Counted from the stretch's first letter, positions 1 to 6,032 are shown. The stretch is 6,051 nucleotides of DNA from Lysobacteraceae bacterium (GCA_003505795.1 DNXT01000231.1:1-6051), one strand, 5' to 3'. Notes: a model not told the origin generated them from the sequence alone. A program made the numbers and translations.

Positions 1-882
1 TTCCGATCTCGCGGCTGCGCTCGCGCCGGCTTCATCGAGCTGCGTCAGTGCGCCCGGCGACGGGTCCACGCCCCAGTTCGCGCCGCCCGGGCGGCGGCCG
101 GCGCGCAGCATGTCCTCCTGCGTGTCCAGGCCGTGCTTGACGAAGCTGCCGCGCGTGCCGTGCACGGCGAAGCGCAGCCGGTTGTCGGCGACCAGCGAGC
201 CGGCATGCAGCACCGCGCGCAGCGCCGGGTAGTGCAGGGTGACGTCGAAATAATCGTCGCTGCGCGCACCGGCGCGCTGCCTGGCGATGTCGGCCTGCAC
301 CGCGTCGGGAGGGCCGAACAGCTGCAGGGCCTGGTCGAGCAGGTGCGGGCCCAGGTCGAACCAGAGGCCGCCGCCGGGAACGTCGCTTTCGCGCCAGCGG
401 TCGCGCACCTGCGGGCGGTGGCGGTCGAAGTGCGAGTGGAACTCGGCGATTTCGCCCAGCCGGCCCTCGTCCAGCAGGCGTCGGACGGTGAGGAAGTCGG
501 CATCCCAGCGCCGGTTCTGGAACACGCTGATCACGCGTCCGGCGGTCGCGGCGGCAGCGACCAGCCGGCGCGCTTCCGCGCTGGTCACGGTGAACGGCTT
601 GTCGACCAGCACGTGCTTGCCGGCCGCCAGCGCTTCCCGCGCGATCGGCGCATGGGTCTGGTTGGGAGTGGCGATCACCACCGCGTCCACCTGCGGATCG
701 GCCAGCACCGCGGCGCGGTCGGCGCTGACCCGCACCGCCGGCAAGTCCGCGCGCACCGCCTCGGGCTGGCTGGACACGACTGCATGCAGCGCCAGTCCCG
801 GCGTCGCGCCGATCAGCGGGGCATGGAACACGCGCCCGACATAGCCGTAGCCGAGCAGCGCCAGGTTGAATGGTTTATCCAT
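1..882 (-). CDS. Gfo/Idh/MocA-family NAD(P)-dependent oxidoreductase, YdgJ-like (C-terminus cut by window edge)
   Basis: This is an open frame of 294 codons from an ATG at 882-880 that reads leftwards through the window edge without a stop. The N-terminus is a Rossmann fold with the dinucleotide motif G11-Y-G-Y-V-G16, followed by ATPNQTH (71-77) and VDKPF (93-97). VDKPF is the family's usual EKP motif in its DKP form, with Lys95 as the expected catalytic lysine. The C-terminal substrate domain contains RRWDADFLT (124-132), HFDRHRPQVRDRW (151-163) and DLGPHLLDQ (176-184), the last with the family's conserved Asp and His. From memory these blocks match E. coli YdgJ closely. Relatives are about 345-360 residues, so some 50-60 residues should lie beyond the edge. 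It is probably cytosolic and oxidises or reduces a sugar, inositol or similar polyol; the substrate cannot be read from the sequence. No good Shine-Dalgarno precedes the ATG (only GGTAAAG). It is divergent from the BON gene. Confidence 0.92.
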   Translation of the reverse strand, partial: MDKPFNLALLGYGYVGRVFHAPLIGATPGLALHAVVSSQPEAVRADLPAVRVSADRAAVLADPQVDAVVIATPNQTHAPIAREALAAGKHVLVDKPFTVTSAEARRLVAAAATAGRVISVFQNRRWDADFLTVRRLLDEGRLGEIAEFHSHFDRHRPQVRDRWRESDVPGGGLWFDLGPHLLDQALQLFGPPDAVQADIARQRAGARSDDYFDVTLHYPALRAVLHAGSLVADNRLRFAVHGTRGSFVKHGLDTQEDMLRAGRRPGGANWGVDPSPGALTQLDEAGASAAARSE

Positions 883-973
883 TGGAAACGCTTTACCGCA
901 ACGATGAGCCGTTCGGCATCTTATTCCAGCGGTCGCTGGCTGAAGGGTTCACGGCGTTTGCATGTGCCGGTCA

Positions 974-993
974 CGCCGGCTGTACAGCCGGCG
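974..993. repeat. Perfect 20-bp palindrome upstream of the BON gene
   Basis: CGCCGGCTGTACAGCCGGCG is identical to its own reverse complement. It can be extended imperfectly: GTGCCGG at 964-970 pairs with CCGGACAC at 995-1002, with one bulged A and a small internal loop, giving a possible cruciform or RNA hairpin from 964 to 1002. The core CTGTAC recurs at 1002-1007, 22 bp (about two helical turns) downstream of its copy at 980-985. The palindrome ends 22 nt before the Shine-Dalgarno of the BON gene. It may be a dimeric repressor or activator site, or a leader-RNA structure. The symmetry is seen directly; the function is inferred. Confidence 0.55.
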
Positions 994-1015
994 GCCGGAC
1001 ACTGTACGCACATCC

Positions 1016-1024
1016 AAGGGAGGA
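1016..1024 (+). promoter_or_regulatory. Strong ribosome binding site of the BON gene
   Basis: AAGGGAGGA lies 7 nt before the ATG at 1032, an almost ideal match to the anti-Shine-Dalgarno. It fixes the start at 1032 and rules out the longer in-frame reading from 870. It suggests the BON protein is well translated, unlike the other genes here, which have weak or no visible Shine-Dalgarno. Confidence 0.85.
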
Positions 1025-1031
1025 TTTCGCA

Positions 1032-1394
1032 ATGAACCAGAATCAACGTAGTTCCAACATCCGCATGCTGCTGGCCACTTCGCTCTCGCTGGGCCTGTTG
1101 CTGGGCACGGGCCAGGCGCTGGCGGTCGACAGCCCGAAGAAGGCCGACGTGGAATCGCAGAAGCCGGTCACCGACACCTGGATCACCACCAAGGTCAAGG
1201 CCGACCTGCTCGCCACCGAGAACGTCTCCGGTACCGACGTCAAGGTCGAGACCAAGAACGGCGTGGTCTGGTTGTCCGGCGCGGTCAAGAGCAAGGCCGA
1301 GCACGACAAGGCGATCGCGGTCGCCGAGGGCATCGAGGGCGTGAAGAGCGTGGACGCCAGCGGGCTCAAGGTCGACGCGACCGCCCGCAAGTAA
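1032..1394 (+). CDS. Exported single-BON-domain protein (OsmY-like)
   Basis: This 120-residue protein has a typical Sec signal peptide: a basic N-terminus with R6 and R11, a hydrophobic core from about 12 to 27, and a likely cleavage site after A29-L-A31. The mature part of about 89 residues is essentially one BON domain (about 48-115), with a D-x-W-I-x-x-K-V-K helix at the start, the strand NGVVWLSGAV (76-85) and the closing GVKSVDASGLKV (103-114). BON domains are found in OsmY, in haemolysin-like lipoproteins and in channel proteins, and are thought to bind membranes or phospholipid. OsmY has two copies, this protein one. There is no lipobox cysteine, so it should be soluble in the periplasm. 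A role in envelope or osmotic stress is inferred from the family only. It appears monocistronic, with its own strong RBS and terminator. Confidence 0.93.
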   Translation: MNQNQRSSNIRMLLATSLSLGLLLGTGQALAVDSPKKADVESQKPVTDTWITTKVKADLLATENVSGTDVKVETKNGVVWLSGAVKSKAEHDKAIAVAEGIEGVKSVDASGLKVDATARK

Positions 1395-1445
1395 CGGTGC
1401 TGTCACAGGGCCGGGGCCGAGACGAGGCGGCCCTGGCCGGAGTGG

Positions 1446-1473
1446 GCGCGCCCCTGCGGGGGCGCGCTTTTTT
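1446..1473 (+). terminator. Rho-independent terminator after the BON gene
   Basis: A 9-bp perfect GC stem (GCGCGCCCC at 1446-1454 with GGGGCGCGC at 1459-1467) encloses a 4-nt loop and is followed directly by six T (1468-1473), then GTTT. It starts 51 nt after the BON stop codon. A second, weaker inverted repeat just upstream (CAGGGCCG at 1406-1413 with CGGCCCTG at 1428-1435) has no T run. Because this terminator separates the BON gene from the kinase operon, the operon needs its own promoter downstream of it. Confidence 0.93.
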
Positions 1474-1658
1474 GTTTGCAGCCTCGCTGCATATTTTTCA
1501 CATGGCTTCAACGTATGATTGGCCTGTTCAGGAATGTAACGAAGTCAAGGCATTCAAACTGAACGATTTATCTGTCCTTCCGGCCAATGCACGACAATCC
1601 ACCCCCGTCGTCCTTGCGGTCTGTCGAAAGCGAGTGGAACACGAACGGAACACTAGGA
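1474..1658 (+). promoter_or_regulatory. Lower-GC leader and probable promoter region of the signalling operon
   Basis: The stretch between the terminator and the kinase start is visibly richer in A and T than anything else in the window, especially 1490-1580. TATGAT at 1514-1519 matches the -10 consensus at five of six positions, but no good -35 lies 16-18 nt upstream, so an activator-dependent or alternative-sigma promoter is possible. The region also holds a weak inverted repeat, GAATG (1532-1536) with CATTC (1551-1555). If transcription starts near 1526, the 5' untranslated leader would be about 130 nt. No coding sequence is supported here. Confidence 0.4.
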
Positions 1659-3470
1659 ATGCGAACGCCAGTCAATGAAGACACTTGGGATCGCTGGAGG
1701 CTGCCTGCACTGGCGCTGGCCGTATTTCTGATCGTGGTCGTGCCCTCCCTGCTGCTCCAGCAGATGGCGCGCAGCGCCGATCACGCCAGCAACTGGGCCG
1801 CGCACAGCCAGGAGGTGCGCGAGCAGGCCCAGCGCCTGCAGGCCGCGCTGCGCGACCTCGAGTCGGCGGCATTGATGCGTTCGCACGGCGTGGAACGTCC
1901 GTCGCTGCTGGAGCGCATGCAGAGCGGCCGGGTCGAGGCCGAGACCTCGCTGGCCCGGTTGATCGAGCTGACCCGCGACAATCCGGACCAGCAGGTCCGG
2001 ATCGGCCGTACCCAGAGCACCATCGAGCGGCGGATGCTGCTGGCCGAGCAGATCGCGCAGGAGCGCGATCCGGCGCGGATCCGCGAACTGATCGACGAGA
2101 TGACGGTGCGCAACCCGGTGCGCGAGCTGATCGAGGGACTGCAGGTCCAGGAAGACCGCCTGCTGGAGCTGCGCAACGACGACGTCGCCCGGCAGCGCCA
2201 GTACTACCAGTGGCTCAGCTGGGGCGCGCTGGCGGTGCAACTGCTGCTGCTCGGCGCCCTGGTGTGGCTGTTGCAGCGCCAGATCGGCCGGCGCCTGTTC
2301 GCCGAGCGCCAGTTCCGCAACGCCAGCGGCCGGGCCACCTCGGTGCTGCAGACCGTGCGCGAGCCGATCGTGCTGCTGGACGCCAATCAGCAGGTGATCC
2401 TGCACAACCCGGCGTTCGCCGAGCTGTACGGACTGGACGATCACGATCCGGACCGGCCGTTGAGGCTGCAGGACGTCGGCGCCGGTGCCTGGAACGACGT
2501 GCTGATCCACCAGCGCCTGGCCGACGTGCTGCTGCGCGGTCGCGAGCTGTGGGACTTCGAGCACGAGCAGCGCGGCGCCGACGGCGTGCCGCGGGTGATG
2601 CTGATCAACGCCCGGCGCATGCCGCTGCCCGACGTCGAGGACGAGGTGGTGCTGATGACGGTCAGCGACATCAGCCTGCAGAAGGCCGCCAACCAGCGCA
2701 TCCAGGAACTGAACCGGCAGCTGGAGGGCAAGGTCGAGCAGGTGTCCGAGGTCAACCGCGAACTGGAGGCCTTCAGCTATTCGGTGTCGCACGACCTGCG
2801 CGCGCCGCTGCGGCACGTGGCCGGCTTCGCCGACAAGCTCGCCCGCCACCTGGGCGACGATGTCGACGAGAAGTCGCGGCACTACATGGAGGTGATCGGC
2901 AATTCCGCGCGGCGCATGGCCTCGCTGATCGACGACCTGCTGGTGTATTCGCGCCTGGGGCGCAGCGCGCTGCGCATGCAGGCGGTGGACATGCAGTCGC
3001 TGGTGTCCGAGACCCGCTCCATCCTCGATGCCAACGTGCAGGCCGAGCAGACCGGGCGCCGCATCGAATGGCACGTCGCGCCGCTGCCGATCCTGGTGGC
3101 CGACGAGAACATGATGCGCCAGCTGTGGCTCAACCTGATGGGCAACGCGGTCAAGTACAGCGCCAAGCGCGAGGTCGCGCGGATCGAGATCGGCTACCAG
3201 GCGCTGCCCGACGGCAGCCACCATTTCAGCGTGCGCGACAACGGCGCCGGCTTCGACATGGACTACGCCGGCAAGCTGTTCGGCGTGTTCCAGCGCCTGC
3301 ACAAGGCCAGCGAGTATCCGGGTACCGGCATCGGCCTGGCCAGCGTGCGCCGGGTGCTCACCCGCCACGGCGGCCGCGTCTGGGCCGAAGGCGCCGTCGA
3401 CGAAGGCGCCACCTTCCATTTCGTTCTACCTCCTGCGCTCGAAGCGCCCAACCAAGAGTCCCTCGCATGA
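1659..3470 (+). CDS. Membrane sensor histidine kinase: CHASE3-like, PAS, HisKA, HATPase
   Basis: This 603-residue protein has a transmembrane helix at about 15-33, then an all-helical extracytoplasmic segment of about 150 residues. That segment resembles CHASE3: LIELTRDNPDQQVRI in the middle and a closing helix with EDRLLELRNDD. A second transmembrane helix lies at about 187-205. A PAS domain follows (about 229-350), then a coiled-coil linker, a HisKA domain with phospho-acceptor His378 in SVSHDLRAPLR, and a HATPase with N box N492/N496, DNGAGF (527-532) and GTGIGLA (555-561). The catalytic half is of the phytochrome-like type (VFQRLHKASEYPGTG), which usually partners Rcp1-like regulators such as the next gene. 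All catalytic motifs are intact. The ligand is unknown. I chose ATG 1659 over the in-frame ATG 1587 because the extra 24 codons use AT-rich, locally rare codons and no Shine-Dalgarno precedes 1587. Even so, the signal at 1659 is imperfect (GGAA at 1646, and AGGA directly adjacent). The stop overlaps the next start. Confidence 0.93.
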   Translation: MRTPVNEDTWDRWRLPALALAVFLIVVVPSLLLQQMARSADHASNWAAHSQEVREQAQRLQAALRDLESAALMRSHGVERPSLLERMQSGRVEAETSLARLIELTRDNPDQQVRIGRTQSTIERRMLLAEQIAQERDPARIRELIDEMTVRNPVRELIEGLQVQEDRLLELRNDDVARQRQYYQWLSWGALAVQLLLLGALVWLLQRQIGRRLFAERQFRNASGRATSVLQTVREPIVLLDANQQVILHNPAFAELYGLDDHDPDRPLRLQDVGAGAWNDVLIHQRLADVLLRGRELWDFEHEQRGADGVPRVMLINARRMPLPDVEDEVVLMTVSDISLQKAANQRIQELNRQLEGKVEQVSEVNRELEAFSYSVSHDLRAPLRHVAGFADKLARHLGDDVDEKSRHYMEVIGNSARRMASLIDDLLVYSRLGRSALRMQAVDMQSLVSETRSILDANVQAEQTGRRIEWHVAPLPILVADENMMRQLWLNLMGNAVKYSAKREVARIEIGYQALPDGSHHFSVRDNGAGFDMDYAGKLFGVFQRLHKASEYPGTGIGLASVRRVLTRHGGRVWAEGAVDEGATFHFVLPPALEAPNQESLA

Positions 3471-3907
3471 CCGCCATCCGAACCATCCTGCTAGCCGAAG
3501 ACAGCCCCGCCGACGCGGAGATGGCGGTAGACGCGCTTCGCGAGGCGCGCCTGGCCAACTCCATCGTGCACGTCGAGGACGGCGTGGAGGCGATGGACTA
3601 CCTGTTGCGCCGCGGCGCGTTCGCCGATCGCGAGGAGGGGCTGCCCGCGGTGCTGCTGCTGGACATCAAGATGCCGCGCATGGACGGCCTGGAAGTGCTC
3701 AAGCAGATCCGCACCACCGAGTCGCTGAAGCGCCTGCCGGTGGTGATCCTGTCGTCCTCGCGCGAGGAGAGCGACCTGGCGCGCAGCTGGGACCTGGGCG
3801 TCAACGCCTATGTGGTCAAGCCGGTGGACGTGGACCAGTTCTTCAACGCGGTGAAGACCCTCGGCACCTTCTGGGCCGTGATCAACCAGGCACCGGAGCG
3901 GGACTGA
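3467..3907 (+). CDS. Single-domain response regulator, Rcp1-like receiver
   Basis: This 146-residue receiver has no output domain. All phosphorylation residues are present: acidic pair E11-D12, phospho-acceptor D66 in LLLDIKMPRMDG, S96 at the Ser/Thr switch position, and K118 in VVKPVD. The C-terminal tail after the receiver (LGTFWAVINQAP, 132-143) has the LG-x-FW pattern of Rcp1-type regulators that partner phytochrome-like kinases, where the C-terminal part helps dimerisation. The ATG overlaps the kinase stop as ATGA, so translation is probably coupled and the two proteins are likely made in similar amounts. The natural inference is that the upstream kinase phosphorylates D66. The regulator must act by protein-protein contact, perhaps with the second kinase, or serve as a phosphate sink or shuttle. 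Its N-terminal receiver block (EDSPADAE, then D, L, EA, L) closely parallels that of the next gene. Confidence 0.95.
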   Translation: MTAIRTILLAEDSPADAEMAVDALREARLANSIVHVEDGVEAMDYLLRRGAFADREEGLPAVLLLDIKMPRMDGLEVLKQIRTTESLKRLPVVILSSSREESDLARSWDLGVNAYVVKPVDVDQFFNAVKTLGTFWAVINQAPERD

Positions 3908-3911
3908 GCGT

Positions 3912-5420
3912 ATGCCGCACGAGGGTGGCAAGCTGGGTACGCTGCGGATCCTGCTGGTGGAGGATTCGCCCGAGGATGCCGAGCTGCTGGCGGACCAGTT
4001 GCTCGAGGCGGGCCTGGAGGCGGAGTTCGAGCGCGTGGACAGCGAGCAGTCGCTGCGCGCCGCGCTGGAGGTGTTCTGCCCGGACATCGTGCTGTCGGAC
4101 CTGAGCATGCCGGGCTTCTCCGGCTACCAGGCGCTGCGCGTGGTGCGCGCGAGCGATGCGAACCTGCCCTTCATCTTCGTCTCCGGCACGATGGGCGAGG
4201 AGACCGCGGTCAAGGCGCTGCAGGACGGCGCCAACGACTACATCCTCAAGCACCATCCGACCCGCCTGCCGGCGGCGGTGCTGCGCGCGGTCCGCGATTC
4301 GCGCGCCGAGATCGAGCGGCAGCAGGTCGAGAACGAGCTGATGCGCGCGCAGCGGCTGGAAAGCCTGGCGCTGCTGGCGGCCGGGCTGAGCCACGACCTG
4401 CGCAACATCCTGCAGCCGCTGCTGATCGTGCCGGACCTGCTCAACGGCCGCACCGACGACCCGCAGCTGCGCCAGCTCGCCAACGTGGTGGCCGAGTGCG
4501 GCCGGCGCGGGCACGAGATGGCCGAGTCGATGCTGTCGTTCGTGCGCGGGTCCAACAAGCCGCGCGAGCCGGTCTCCATCGCCAGCCTGTTCCAGGCGGT
4601 GCAGCTGCTGCTCAAGAGCAGCCTGCCGCAGGGCGTGCAGCTGCAGCTGGAAGGCAGCGACGGCGACATGGCGATCGAGGCCAACTACACCGAGCTGCAG
4701 CAGTGCCTGCTCAACCTCGGCCTGAACGCCCTGCAGGCGATGCCGGACGGCGGCGTGCTGACCCTGTCGGCGGCCGCGCACGACGCCGAGCACGTGCGCC
4801 TGAGCGTGGCCGACACCGGCGTGGGCATGAGCGAGGCCACGCTGGCGCGGCTGTTCAGCCCGTTCTTCACCACCAAGCCGGACGGCACCGGCCTGGGCCT
4901 GATCTCCTGCAAGCGCATCGTCGAGAGCTATGGCGGCTCGATCAAGGTGGAGAGCCGGCAGGGCGCCGGTACCCGCTTCGACCTGATCCTGCCGGTCAGG
5001 AGCGGCGGGCAGGTCGCCGCGGACGTGGAGGCGCCCGTGGCACTGGGGCGCGGCCAGCGCATCCTGCTGGTGGATGGCGAGGCGACCCGCCTGTCGCTGC
5101 TCGGCAACGCGCTGTCCAGCCAGGGCTACCAGCCGCAGCTGGCGGCCGATGGCGCGGCGGCGCTGCAGTACGCGCAGCAAGGCGTGCTGCCGGACCTGGT
5201 GATCGTGGACAGCGACATCATCCTGCTGTCGGCGGTGAGCCTGCTGCTGACCATGCAGGAGCTGGGCTACCAGGGGCCGGCGATCGTGCTGGAGGACGTG
5301 GGGGCGCCGCTGCAGCGCGAGCACTTCCCCAGCGACATCGCGGTGCACGTGCTGCGCAAGCCGCTGGAGATGCGGCGCGTGTTCCGCGCGGTGGCGCACG
5401 CGCTCGAAGCGGACGCTTGA
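3912..5420 (+). CDS. Soluble hybrid histidine kinase: REC, HisKA, HATPase, degenerate REC
   Basis: This 502-residue protein has no membrane segment. The N-terminal receiver (about 11-130) is complete: E17-D18, phospho-acceptor D63 in VLSDLSMPG, S91 in FVSGTMGEE, and K113. A helical linker (about 132-150) leads to a HisKA domain with H161 in LSHDLRNILQP. The HATPase has N268/N272 in LLNLGLNALQAM, DTGVGM (301-306), FSPFFTTK and GTGLGL (325-330). A second receiver-like domain (about 382-500) keeps D433 (VIVDSDI) and K483 (LRKPLE). However, it has VDGE where the acidic pair VDDE is expected, Glu/Asp (461-462) where Ser/Thr is expected, and no M-P-x-x-D/N-G loop after the aspartate. A receiver-headed kinase is usually switched by another kinase, so the neighbouring membrane kinase is the obvious candidate. 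The gene starts 4 nt after the previous stop, with only weak Shine-Dalgarno options (GGAG at 3895-3898, GGA at 3901-3903), so coupled translation is likely. Confidence 0.94.
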   Translation: MPHEGGKLGTLRILLVEDSPEDAELLADQLLEAGLEAEFERVDSEQSLRAALEVFCPDIVLSDLSMPGFSGYQALRVVRASDANLPFIFVSGTMGEETAVKALQDGANDYILKHHPTRLPAAVLRAVRDSRAEIERQQVENELMRAQRLESLALLAAGLSHDLRNILQPLLIVPDLLNGRTDDPQLRQLANVVAECGRRGHEMAESMLSFVRGSNKPREPVSIASLFQAVQLLLKSSLPQGVQLQLEGSDGDMAIEANYTELQQCLLNLGLNALQAMPDGGVLTLSAAAHDAEHVRLSVADTGVGMSEATLARLFSPFFTTKPDGTGLGLISCKRIVESYGGSIKVESRQGAGTRFDLILPVRSGGQVAADVEAPVALGRGQRILLVDGEATRLSLLGNALSSQGYQPQLAADGAAALQYAQQGVLPDLVIVDSDIILLSAVSLLLTMQELGYQGPAIVLEDVGAPLQREHFPSDIAVHVLRKPLEMRRVFRAVAHALEADA

Positions 5421-5428
5421 CGCCGCCG

Positions 5429-5490
5429 GCATGGCCTGGCCGCAGCCAGGCCGTGCCGAGCCACGGCTCGGCGGACTCACGGACCGTGGC
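5429..5490 (+). repeat. Tandem GC-rich hairpins between the operon and folK
   Basis: Hairpin A has a 12-bp stem with one G-T pair (GCATGGCCTGGC at 5429-5440 with GCCAGGCCGTGC at 5445-5456, loop CGCA). It begins 9 nt after the operon's last stop. Hairpin B (GCCGAGC at 5455-5461 with GCTCGGC at 5466-5472, loop of 4) overlaps the end of A by 2 nt. A third pairing (GCCACGG at 5460-5466 with CCGTGGC at 5484-5490) excludes B. There is no T run, so this is not a standard intrinsic terminator. It could slow or end transcription with Rho, protect the 3' end of the mRNA, or be a member of a REP-like family: the GCCGAGCC-AC-GGCTCGGC arm resembles Stenotrophomonas-type REP hairpins as I remember them. 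Confidence 0.6.
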
Positions 5491-5543
5491 AATCGCGGGC
5501 TCCGGGAGTTGACGCTGGCCGCGCCGGCATGCGCGAATATCGC

Positions 5544-6032
5544 ATGACCACCGTGCTACTGAGTCTTGGCAGCAATCTGCAGCCCGCGCGCCACCTGCAT
5601 GCCGCGGTCGTGGAGTTGCGCGATCGTTTCGGCGACATCGCGGTGTCGCCGGCCTATCGCACGCCGGCGGTGGGCTTCGACGGCCCCGATTTCCTCAACA
5701 ACGCCGTGGCGCTGCGCACCGACCTTGCGTTGCCGGCGCTGGACCAGTGGCTGCACGCGCTGGAAGACCGGCACGGGCGCGACCGCAGCGGGCCGCGCTT
5801 CAGCGACCGGACGCTGGACGTGGACATCGTGTTCTACGGCGACCGGATCGTCGAAGGCCCCGGCCGCCTGCGCATCCCGCGGCCGGAACTGAAGCACGCG
5901 TTCGTGATCCGGCCGCTGGCCGAGATCGCGCCGGACTTCGTCGATCCGGTCAGTGGACGCACCCTGGACCAGCTGTGGCGCGCGCATCCGCAGCACGGCC
6001 AGCATTTCGACGTGGTGGCGTTGTTGGGCTAG
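5544..6032 (+). CDS. folK: 2-amino-4-hydroxy-6-hydroxymethyldihydropteridine pyrophosphokinase (HPPK)
   Basis: FolK transfers pyrophosphate from ATP to 6-hydroxymethyl-7,8-dihydropterin, the step before dihydropteroate synthase in folate synthesis, in the cytosol. The 162-residue protein (family usually about 160) shows LGSN (8-11), S-x-A-YRTPAVGFDGPDFLNNAV (35-55) and the catalytic block RTLDVDIVFYGD (89-100). In that block D92 and D94 are the expected magnesium ligands and R89 contacts ATP. IPRPELKHAFVIRPLAEIAPD follows, as in other HPPKs. E. coli has RWGPRTLDLD where this protein has RFSDRTLDVD, a variation of the loop before the catalytic strand. I chose ATG 5544 because conserved sequence begins right after it; an in-frame ATG at 5529 would add five residues (MREYR). 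Neither start has a clear Shine-Dalgarno, and GGGAG at 5504-5508 is too far away. The gene is separated from the signalling operon by hairpins, so co-transcription is doubtful and a functional link unlikely. Confidence 0.92.
   Translation: MTTVLLSLGSNLQPARHLHAAVVELRDRFGDIAVSPAYRTPAVGFDGPDFLNNAVALRTDLALPALDQWLHALEDRHGRDRSGPRFSDRTLDVDIVFYGDRIVEGPGRLRIPRPELKHAFVIRPLAEIAPDFVDPVSGRTLDQLWRAHPQHGQHFDVVALLG

Larger units (their letters stand above)
883..1031. promoter_or_regulatory. Divergent intergenic region between the oxidoreductase and BON genes
   Basis: About 150 bp separates two divergent starts, so it should hold the promoters of both genes. For the oxidoreductase a TAAGAT on the minus strand (923-918) lies about 36 nt upstream of its ATG and could be a -10 box, but there is no convincing -35. 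Immediately upstream of that box is a short inverted repeat, CCAGCGGTCGCTGG (926-939, arms of 6 bp), where an operator might sit. For the BON gene no clear sigma-70 promoter is visible. The most striking element is the 20-bp palindrome described separately. Confidence 0.4.

Noticed and set aside
958..986. TTGCAT and TGTACA with 17-bp spacing as a promoter for the BON gene
   Set aside because: Each hexamer matches the consensus at only three of six positions, and the second lies inside the palindrome; the match is not better than chance.
133..1035. A 300-codon plus-strand open frame, with another at 287-844
   Set aside because: Both are antisense shadows of the YdgJ-like oxidoreductase, whose family motifs are unmistakable on the minus strand.
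1397..1678. A 93-codon open frame after the BON gene
   Set aside because: It runs straight through the intrinsic terminator, has no family resemblance and ends inside the kinase.
1653..3419. A 588-codon open frame on the minus strand opposite the sensor kinase
   Set aside because: Its product is an unnatural run rich in His, Gln, Ala, Leu and Val with no recognisable domain, as expected opposite a gene with G or C at third positions. The plus-strand kinase has all family motifs.
1685..3466. A long plus-strand frame running through the kinase and into the response regulator
   Set aside because: The part before 3467 is a +2 shadow rich in Arg, Ala, Pro and Gly. Only the last 146 codons match a receiver, starting at the ATG that overlaps the kinase stop.
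3882..5492. A 536-codon open frame on the minus strand opposite the hybrid kinase
   Set aside because: Same composition artefact (His, Gln, Arg, Ala-rich), no motif, and it covers a clearly coding plus-strand gene.
4496..5512. A 338-codon plus-strand frame within the hybrid kinase
   Set aside because: It is a low-complexity Arg/Ala/Gly/Pro translation from the wrong frame of a well-supported gene.
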